DNA of 64,000 bases, from positions 1,317,697 through 1,381,696 of the forward strand of contig JAQJVL010000058.1 of NCBI GenBank assembly GCA_035578905.1. The letters run 5' to 3'. Below, in pieces: positions 56,815 to 64,000 of this stretch (position 1 is its first letter; the number at the start of each line of letters is the position of its first letter). Position numbers and translations under genes: made by a program. The DNA is from Stictocephala bisonia (taxonomy: Eukaryota; Arthropoda; Insecta; Hemiptera; Membracidae). The notes below the pieces were generated by a model. It made no database searches. It was not told the DNA's origin and saw only the letters and a program-made list of their open reading frames with translations.

Positions 56815-56890
56815 AAGGCCAAGATTCGAATCTGCCACCTTAGATACAAGTCCTGACGGCTTGGACCGCTCGGCCTCTGGCTCTCAGAAA
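56815..56890 (-). repeat. tRNA-Leu/Ser-like SINE head
   Basis: On the minus strand an A-box region GAGGCCGAGCGGTCCAAG (56,861-56,878) and a B box AGATTCGAATCTTGG (56,819-56,833) have the spacing of a tRNA with a long variable arm. The acceptor ends do not pair, so this is a SINE head or tRNA pseudogene. It resembles 15,029-15,110. Confidence 0.6.
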
Positions 56891-57104
56891 CACAAATGAG
56901 CATTCAAAATTAAAAAAATGGATTCTATAATTACTTTTAAGCCGTTTCAAACGATGTAAATATTATTGTTGTCAAGTAACAGGGCTGTACCACACTTAAC
57001 ACTGCTCATAAGGAAACAAACCCTCTGCTGACAACAGAGGTGACTACCTATGCTGACAGCACTTTAGAACATGGAAGTGAGATCAGCTGACCGCAGGAAA
57101 ACGA

Positions 57105-57987
57105 CTGGTGAACAGGCACGGATCCAGAGCAGTGAATTGGGGGGGACGAACCTGCCGGGGGGTCTGGGGGTCCTCCCCCGGTAAATTTTTGCTATTTTAA
57201 CGTCCTAGAAGTATTGTTTTTAGCAGTTTGGGGGGTGTTTTTAGGGTTTAAATATAGAAGAATACCTAAGTTCTGTAATCGAAAATAAGTTTGGCATAAA
57301 TTTATTCCAATAGCTGATTAATGACACTAGTATAAACAATTAATTGTCAAATTGGTATTGCCATAGGTATTGCCATTGATACTTCTTAGAACCCCTGGGG
57401 TAGTTTCCTGATGTAATTTCAAAATAAATTGTACAACTTCGAAATAGCATTTAAGTATATACATTTAATATCACAACTATTAAATAATAAAATGGATTCC
57501 ATTGGAATGTTGTATTGTTAAAATTTTATGGAAACGGTTCAATGAGCAAGAACTTAATTATGGTTTGGACATAGTTAAACATAGTTAACTGTGTAGAGTT
57601 ACATTTAACACATTCATTACACAACCATTAATGTAATAACTCAACTATCAAATCAATGTCGTCTGTCAATCAGTGTCTCGGCGTCTCGCCACTACGTCGA
57701 CGCTAGACACGCAGTGTTGCCGGCGAAAATATATAGGCCTACTAATTACCAACCGACGACTCGGAAATTCTCCTTTCTACAAACTCAGACTACACATCTG
57801 AATATTATATATACTGTAATATTATTAAGATGGTAACAATTACTAATGTTATTTTCATGACGGTAAATCAAATATTTTATTAACATTTTATTCTAAGCGT
57901 GTAGGTACATTTTTTGCTTTTTTCCGTTTGGGGGGGGGGGCGATCGCCCCCATCGCCCCCCCCCTTAAATCCGTGCCTGCTGGTGAA
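57105..57987. mobile_element. hAT MITE with CAGGCACGGAT ends (867 bp)
   Basis: Element 57,113-57,979 starts CAGGCACGGATCCAG and ends CTTAAATCCGTGCCTG. A perfect 8-bp duplication CTGGTGAA lies at 57,105-57,112 and 57,980-57,987, diagnostic of hAT. Just inside both ends are long G or C homopolymers (57,142 onward; 57,931-57,964). No coding capacity. Unrelated to the TAGGGATGG family. Confidence 0.85.
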
Positions 57988-57989
57988 AG

Positions 57990-58430
57990 GACGAATTCAT
58001 AATTATGAAATCATCGATTATCACTCAATGGTGGTTAATTGCTCGGATTACAATATAAAAGGTTGACTTGCGAAATCGCCACGGCTAAATCGATGTAGCT
58101 TAACAAAGAATTGAATAATGACCTTGGCACTTACTTTGGGTACAACTAAGTACGGCAACACTAAGTATGGATTTTAATAGATAAAAATGATTAAAAAAAA
58201 CAAACAATTTTATTTAATTCGATTCAATCTATTTAATTTACAAATTCATAAACAAACTATAAATAACCGTTCTAGTAGGACGATGTTGGCAATACTGTAC
58301 TAGGTAATTTCGGTAATTCTGGTGCCTTGTAAGACGTGTAATGTCCAGTTCGAACAAAGTATAACTAAAGTTTCTACACAACTGTATATAATATTTAGCA
58401 ACAACAGCAAAAATATTCATTTATATACAG
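57990..58430. other. AT-rich spacer, no gene seen
   Basis: No domain or repeat recognised. Confidence 0.4.
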
Positions 58431-58432
58431 TA

Positions 58433-58954
58433 ACTAGCTGAACCCGGCGGACGTCGTCTCGCCTTTCATTTTTCATTGACATACCAAAATAAAGCAATAA
58501 AAATAATTATAGAAAAAACGATTATTTATTAAATGAGTGCAAGAGGGTAAACAATATTTTTGGTCTTCTTATTTGGTGTATAAATGTAAAGGTTTTTTGT
58601 AGTGTGTGCTACACTCTCAAGGTGAAATGTAGAACTACAATAAATCAAAACATATACAGTACTGTTGTTGTGAGAACTTCAATCTGCTTATGGCATGTGA
58701 AACTACATTAAACCACACAGTCATATGTTTTTTGTAAACAATTCAGATTCTCCATTTGAGTAACATGGGATGTTTAGGAGCCCGTGGGGCGGGACCCTGT
58801 GGACGGATCTGCATCAAACTTCACAGAAACCATCTCAGGAGTATACAGGACAACATCCTAAAGTTTCATGGCGATCGGTTGGATGGTTTGGCAGCGCATA
58901 AACTTCAAACATATATATATATATATACAAACATCCTCTTTTATAAATATAGAT
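58433..58954 (+). repeat. Dispersed repeat Z, second young copy
   Basis: Starts ACTAGCTGAACCCGGCGGAC, ends CTTTTATAAATATAGATTC. The last 350 bp nearly equals 11,463-11,813, but the first 170 bp is different from that copy, so the 3' module is shared and the 5' part is exchanged. Confidence 0.7.
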
Positions 58955-58959
58955 TCAAT

Positions 58960-60180
58960 TAGTTAAACAACTAGGAGACAACCCTGCACGCTTCGCGTGC
59001 CAACCCCCGTAGCTCGCTGCGTTAGTTGCACCTCAGCCTTCGTCCTCGGCTTGTGACGGTTTACTACTAAAATAATATTAGGTCAACTGTATAACGTAAA
59101 ATCACAATATTACACTTATTTACAGTATCTCTCGCATTACTTGCGTTGCTACATATTTATTATCATAAACGCCCAACGATATTACTTAGCCTATTTCAAA
59201 TGTGTTCATTTCATTTACTTTTCTGCTTAATCGCAGAAGATTAATAAAATAACTGTATTATAGATTACCATTGAAAACTTCCAAGTCCGGTAGGGCGGAG
59301 CCCTACAATCGAATGTAAATAAAACCATGCTTACACTTTATGTAAGATATAACCTCCTTCATATTGCAAACACCATTATTTACGTTCCTTGGTATTGACC
59401 CACCCACCTACCTATACACGTACCATGGTATTGACCCATCCACCTAGCTATACACGTACGTTGGTATTGACCCACCGCCCACCCATACACGTACCGTGGT
59501 ACTGACCCACCCGCCCACCCATACACGTATGTTGGTATTGACCCACACGCCCACCCATACACGCACGTTGGTATTGATCCACCCGCCCAACCATACACGT
59601 ACAGTGGTATTGACCCACCCGACCACCCATACGCGTAAAATGGCATTGATCCACCCACCCGCCCATACACGTACCGTGGTACTGACCCACCCGCCTACCC
59701 ATACACGTACGTTGGTATTGACCCACCGCCCACCCATACACGTACATTGATATTGACCCACCCGCCCAGCCATACACGTACGTTGGTATTGACCCACCGC
59801 CCACCCATACACGTACATTGATATTGAACCACCGCCCAGCCATACATGTACGTTGGTATTGACTCACCCGCCCACCCATACATGTACGTTGGTATTGGAA
59901 AAAACAGCTGTTACAACTTTTTAAAAATCGTTATTTACATTTGAACGGATATTACTTTTCAATTCATTAAAAAATCTCTACCTGTTATTCTTATGGCCGA
60001 AACACGTACTTAAAGGTCTTGCCATACCTTTCAGGGTGAAAATATTACAGAATTAAGACCTTATTACACAACTACAAAATGAAGCAAATTTGTTGAGACC
60101 ACTACCGTTGAAATTGGTTGAGAAATAAGGGAGAAGGTGCGTTGCCAAAAACCGGCTTCACGTATTATATTATATAAGGA
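58960..60180 (+). repeat. Dispersed repeat V carrying a minisatellite
   Basis: The head has ACGCTTCGCGTGCC, CTCGCTGCG and CTCGGCTTGTGACGG, related to 14,735-14,812. It encloses the 36-bp array and seems to end with GTATTATATTATATAAGGAT near 60,180. The borders are approximate and the class is unknown. Confidence 0.4.
59382..59898 (-). repeat. 36-bp minisatellite, second locus (about 14 units)
   Basis: The unit on plus is CACCCATACACGTACGTTGG plus TATTGACCCACCCGCC. It is the same monomer as at 21.0-21.7 kb, with TATTGACCC rather than TACTGACCC in most units. The minus strand has GGGTGGGCGGGTGGG in many units. Some units lack one base or have one to two triplets changed. Repeat peptides on either strand are array artefacts. 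Confidence 0.9.
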
Positions 60181-60184
60181 TTAG

Positions 60185-60820
60185 GCTATTTATCCACAAA
60201 ATCTGTTTCCTTACTAGACATTTCATTTGGTTCTTTAACAATATTAAAATTCTTAATTAATACGAAATTCAGACAAAGAAATGTTAAGATGTTTTTCTTT
60301 TCAACTGAAAGTTCTAAAATTATAAAGCAGTCTATGTAATTGCCCGGGTGATCTAAATACAATGTCGATGCCAGAACAATGCCAAGGCTAGCCAAGTCAG
60401 TAGTAGGTTGGGTCGCAGCTGTATGTGAATTGCTATTTATACAACGGGTTGGATCTAGTTCGATCAAGTCTCCACCCGCACGCTGCTTGTTGTAGGTGCA
60501 GTCAGTACTGCACTGACGTCATACAGTGCGTCGTAATGGAGAATTTAACGAACGAACGTAATGCCTCTTATGAAGTATACGAGTCTCGAAAGCTAATGAA
60601 AATATTACAGAGAAGACCAGAAAAGCATTCTCTACAGGGCGTGGCTTCAGCGTGACGCCGAGCTGAACTACCCAATCAGATAAACGCGATGTTGTCAGAT
60701 CGCTGGACGTCAAGGTGCATTAATAACTCGCGGGAGACTGCTGATATCCGCAACCAAGTGGCAACGTTAACAATAATAAATACTTACCGAGTCAAAAATT
60801 TTCATTATGTCTCAAATAAA
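60185..60820. other. Spacer with CRE-like palindrome; weak exon candidate
   Basis: TGACGTCA at 60,513-60,520 is a perfect cAMP-response-type palindrome about 20 bp upstream of ATG 60,536, which opens a frame of 39 codons (MENLTNERNASYEVYESRKL...). This could be a promoter with first exon, but no splice donor or family supports it. Confidence 0.25.
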
Positions 60821-60821
60821 G

Positions 60822-60990
60822 TCTTTTATTTATTTTTATTTATTTATTTATTTTTTATTTTTTTTATTCATAAGACGCCGATCGTCAAGATATGGGCGAA
60901 TATGGATTTCGAATGAGTGTGATGAGTGTAGATGAGCGAATGTAGTCACTGTTACAAACTAAGGCCGACTATTCCTTAGAAAGTGTCATT
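60822..60990 (-). repeat. SINE 3' body with (TTTA)n tail
   Basis: From left: T/A-rich tail (TATTTATTTATTTATT), then ATAAGACGCCGATCGTCAAG, ATATGGGCGAATATGG, GTGTGATGAGTGTAGATGAG and AAGGCCGACTATTCC. This is the best-preserved copy of the common SINE body; it reads toward the tail on the minus strand. Confidence 0.7.
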
Positions 60991-61478
60991 AATTAATAGC
61001 CCAATGACAAATGAACAGCCGGTGGTTATCATCTGATCCTTCTCAAAATGTCCTTGAACATAATTCTTACGAAAGTTGGCTTAGGCCCATGCCTCACTAT
61101 GCAATTTTTAGTGGGTGCAATAATTGTCGATGGTCCACTTCTGCGGCAAAAACAAAATTTCGTTAAATTTTATTCTTGCGTTCTGTCCGATTGATCCATG
61201 GAATAGTGATGTTGTGTCTTAATACCATGTTTGTTCTTGAAGCTTGTTTCCAGCTGATCACGAAAAAAAAAAGAAAAAGAAAAAGAACAAAATATTATTT
61301 TAAACAGTTAGACCTAAGCTTTTCCACAAAAGTTTTGTCGAAATATTACACAAAGCTTCTCCTTCTTAAGTTCAATATATTAACCAGCATAAATCATTTA
61401 CAAAGAGTAAATCAATAAATAAAATAACTAGCAAAATAAAAAAATGGAAAGAAATTCATACGTTGTTACCATTACACC
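60991..61478. other. Spacer, no gene seen
   Basis: Includes a short A/G-rich run near 61,262. Frame of 80 codons without domain. Confidence 0.4.
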
Positions 61479-61481
61479 TAA

Positions 61482-62152
61482 GACTGCAGCTACACTGGCT
61501 ACATTCTGTTGCTAGCAGAAAAATGTAAAATGTAGCGTAGTTTTAGGATGCATTGATTTATACGGGGTTGGTCTCACGGAGCAGAAAACTGTTCCGCGCT
61601 CTAGCGATCGCGGTGAAGCGTTGTCAAGGACGTGTCGATCGTGTTTTTGATGCCTACACAATCGATAGATGTCCGTTATCGTCAATCTTCGATATTGATA
61701 ATGAAATATTATTTTTTTCGAGACCAGGAAAATAATTGTTTATACGATCCGAAAGGCAAACATTGCAAAAACCGTTTTGCCAAAATTGAAGCCTGGGGGA
61801 ATATATGTACCAATCTTTTATGTGAAATAAGGAATGAATTTAGCCACGAATAGATACAATACAATGGTAAGTATTATTTTGAATTTAAAGTATAATAATT
61901 TGGTTTTGGTAGTGGCTTAACAAACTATTATATACCATTAATATACGAGTAGAGATAGTAAATTTATTGCAAGTATGCACAGCGACAAACAGTAGCGTGA
62001 GAAGACACAGCTACAGTTTGTAGCAAGTATAGCTGGCCACCATCTAATCAGCGACATATTACTGCACGTGTAGCCGATACAAAATGTCGCCAAAGCTAGC
62101 TCCGTTTTACTGCTCACCGCCAGCGATAGATTGTAACCGTGTGGCCGCAGCC
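61482..62152 (+). mobile_element. Inverted-repeat element carrying a MADF-like fragment
   Basis: The left end GACTGCAGCTACACTGGCTA and the right end (reverse complement GGCTGCGGCCACACGGTTAC) match imperfectly over about 37 bp. Flanking trinucleotides TAA and TAC would fit a mutated 3-bp duplication as made by PIF/Harbinger elements. The right interior has multiple short blocks complementary to the ends (GTAGCGTG, AGCTAGC). The interior contains a decayed MADF-like coding stretch. Confidence 0.5.
61553..61852 (+). pseudogene. MADF-domain-like exon fragment
   Basis: The first frame (61,553-61,735) contains FDIDNEILFFSRPGK; a second frame from 61,632 to 61,853 continues with ENNCLYDPKGKHCKNRFAKI and EAWGNICTNL. 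Together the order fits an MADF domain (LYDPxxxxYKNRxxKxxAWxxI), a Myb-related DNA-binding module found both in host regulators and in PIF/Harbinger accessory proteins (family knowledge). The frames meet in a T-run near 61,710, so a small indel broke it; the Tyr before KNR is Cys here. No transposase nuclease is present. Confidence 0.55.
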
Positions 62153-62210
62153 TACAAAAAAAAGTAGATTAGGTACATGATCAAATGTACACTGTCCCAT
62201 TTGAACGTGT

Positions 62211-62722
62211 GATATATGTAGGGAAGGCAAACATTTTGAACATATCGATATACCGAACTATCGATTATCGCAAACAAACTACCGATATAAGATAATATCG
62301 AAAGAAAAATATCGATATGTCGGCTAATCGATATAGGCCAATCGAACTGTAAATGATTTACCCGTTTAAAGTTATGCACTAACTCTTATCTCATGACCAA
62401 AATACACTCATGTTTAGTTGTCACTATTATAATAGCCTACTGTCTACAATAAATTACATTTTAGTGCGTTAACCTCACGTAAAAAAAAACTAAATAAAGT
62501 TACTTTATTATTTCAATGCATGTTTTTTTACACATACTATGCTATTTAAATATATATTTTTTTACGAATCGTAATGATTTTGAGTAGGTAGAATAACGTC
62601 AATATTTAGTGACATGATATATCGGACCAAAATATCGATATGTCAGATATTATCGAAAGAAAATATCCATACTAAATATTCGATATATCGAATCATATTT
62701 ATCGATATTCCCTAGATATCAA
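62211..62722 (+). mobile_element. hAT-like MITE D (496 bp)
   Basis: Element 62,219-62,714 starts TAGGGAAGGCAAACATTTTG and ends TATCGATATTCCCTA, with a few terminal bases lost on the right. Flanks GATATATG and GATATCAA match in five of eight. It carries at least four exact TATCGATA sites and the shared landmarks CATGACCAAAATACACTCAT and AACCTCACGTAAAA. Confidence 0.75.
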
Positions 62723-63490
62723 TCTGCGGAAGCCACGTGCGGCCAAGTTGACTAGAAGAAGGAGCAAAGACAATCAAAAGTTTACAATTGAATTTACAAT
62801 TGATTGTCCAGTAGCGAGGGTTACCGGAGCAATTCTAATTAGAGTCAAATCTATTTTGAAAGGGATCGACTGATTGCCCCCAGCTGTTCATTTGTCATTA
62901 ATTAATGACGATTTAATTACTGTAGTACTGATCTGTTTTGCAATTTCCCTTCTGATATCAGGGAATGCTATGCTTTAGGCCTACCACACATAAGTGATAG
63001 TAAAGTTTTACAAGTAAAAAAACACAAACCAATTCTCACACATCACGATTATGACCGAGTGTACATAAACTTATTTGCCTTGTTAAATGCCAGTCATATA
63101 ACGGCTGTAAATAGCCGTAATGATGTACGGTTCTGTAATGTTTGGCGTGTTTACTACAAGTGTTGGAAACACACAGACTTGAGGTAAACAATAAAGACTT
63201 GATCGATGGACAATGTGAAGGATGGGTGATGCGATCTCCTTCACAACACGACTCCCTCTATATAGGGAAACAGATATCTAACCTCTTGAGTTAACTAGAA
63301 TTGTTACACCTAAACAATTAATAGTTTAAACTCTGTGGCTTATCCCAAAATATAATCTTGCTAACAAGAACAGCATATGAACTGATTCTGAGCAGAATGA
63401 TTTAGTTTGCAAAACAAGAATTCACAACCAAATTCAAAATGCAAAAACTAGACTGATTAAAATGGAATTTTTGAGCTTATTATAAAGCGA
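62723..63490. other. Spacer, no gene seen
   Basis: No domain or array. Contains a local duplication AAAGTTTACAATTGAATTT/ACAATTGATTG near 62,780. Confidence 0.4.
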
Positions 63491-63492
63491 CT

Positions 63493-64000
63493 TCTGACAC
63501 AGAAGTTATGTGACGAGCAGATAAATTTTGCTGGCCCAGATGTTATGTGACTAGTTGATAGATGGTGCTGACCTAGAAGTTATGTGACTAGCTGATATAT
63601 GATGCTGACCTAGACGTTATGTGACTAGTTGATAGACGTTGCTGGCCCAGAAGTTATGTGACTATTTGATAGACGGTGCTGACCTAGAAGTTATGTGACG
63701 AGTATATAAACTTTTCTGGCCCAGATGTTATGTGACTGGTTGATAGATAGTGCTGATCTAGAATTTATGTGACCAGTTGATAGACGTTGCTGGCCCAGAA
63801 GTTGTGTGACTAGTTGATAGACGGTGCTGACCTAGAGTGTATGAAAATAGTTGATAGACGTTGTTGACCCAGAAGTTAAGTTAGACGGTGTTGACCCAGA
63901 ATTCACGCAAGGTTTCATACAAGGTGCTGACCCAGAATTCACGTGAGGATTTGATGGACGGTGTTGACCCAGAAGTTATGTTAAAAGGTGATTGATGATG
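63493..64000. repeat. 37-bp satellite, about 14 units, runs off window
   Basis: The consensus CTAGTTGATAGACGGTGCTG plus ACCCAGAAGTTATGTGA recurs with considerable divergence. Later units are shorter and more degenerate. Continuation beyond position 64,000 is likely. Confidence 0.9.

Noticed and set aside
59380..59883. Repeat-rich proteins up to 143 residues on the minus strand
   Set aside because: Same 36-bp minisatellite; open frames are a consequence of the period.
63493..64000. CRISPR-like regular repeat
   Set aside because: 37-bp units abut each other with no unique spacers.
1..64000. A previously undescribed defence or biosynthetic system
   Set aside because: All recognisable coding regions belong to known transposon classes and no cluster of host genes is visible.

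Overview
The window reads as intergenic or heterochromatin-like DNA from an insect, built almost entirely of transposable elements in different states of decay. The case for an insect is AT-rich sequence, GT/AG introns, (TTAGG)n telomere-type repeats, tRNA-derived SINEs, hAT, P-like, Gypsy and non-LTR elements, and many short satellites. A hemipteran is plausible from the overall texture, but no host gene is present to prove it. I found no convincing single-copy host gene and no prokaryotic system. A 500-bp run of N (46,639-47,138) is an assembly gap.

Region by region. 1-9 kb: SINE copies (1.6-2.2 kb), the first of four hAT-like MITEs whose ends are packed with TATCGATA palindromes (3,935-4,678), a second inverted-repeat element (5,077-5,485), an 18-bp minisatellite and long AT-rich spacer. 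9-20 kb: dispersed repeats sharing an ACTAGCTG-type head and a TATAAATATAGAT-type tail, LINE remnants, a tRNA-headed SINE, a 402-bp MITE, and two segments resembling Penelope-like element tails. 20-32 kb: a 36-bp minisatellite in two orientations, a LINE C-terminal fossil, SINEs, a perfect 21-bp hairpin, and an interstitial TTAGG/TTGGG array flanked by short inverted motifs. 32-37 kb: two more of the hAT-like MITEs, one carrying a nested non-LTR retrotransposon. 37.6-43.65 kb: a broken THAP/P-element-like transposon with very long (about 277 bp) terminal inverted repeats, inserted into an older repeat. 47.27-54.96 kb: a nearly intact Ty3/Gypsy LTR retrotransposon on the minus strand with near-identical 1.39-kb LTRs, primer-binding site, polypurine tract, gag and pol. 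55-64 kb: a LINE tail, another hAT MITE with a perfect 8-bp target duplication, a second locus of the 36-bp minisatellite, an inverted-repeat element carrying a decayed MADF-like exon, the fourth TATCGATA MITE, and a 37-bp satellite running off the end.

The only proteins that look potentially functional are the Gypsy gag and pol; all other coding traces are pseudogenes. The most interesting signals are structural: MITEs that deliver clusters of the DREF-type site TATCGATA, one G-quadruplex-prone 36-bp minisatellite at two loci, the TTGGG-variant interstitial telomere array, the long-TIR P-like element with multi-copy subterminal repeats, and modular SINEs that share a 3' body but carry different 5' heads.
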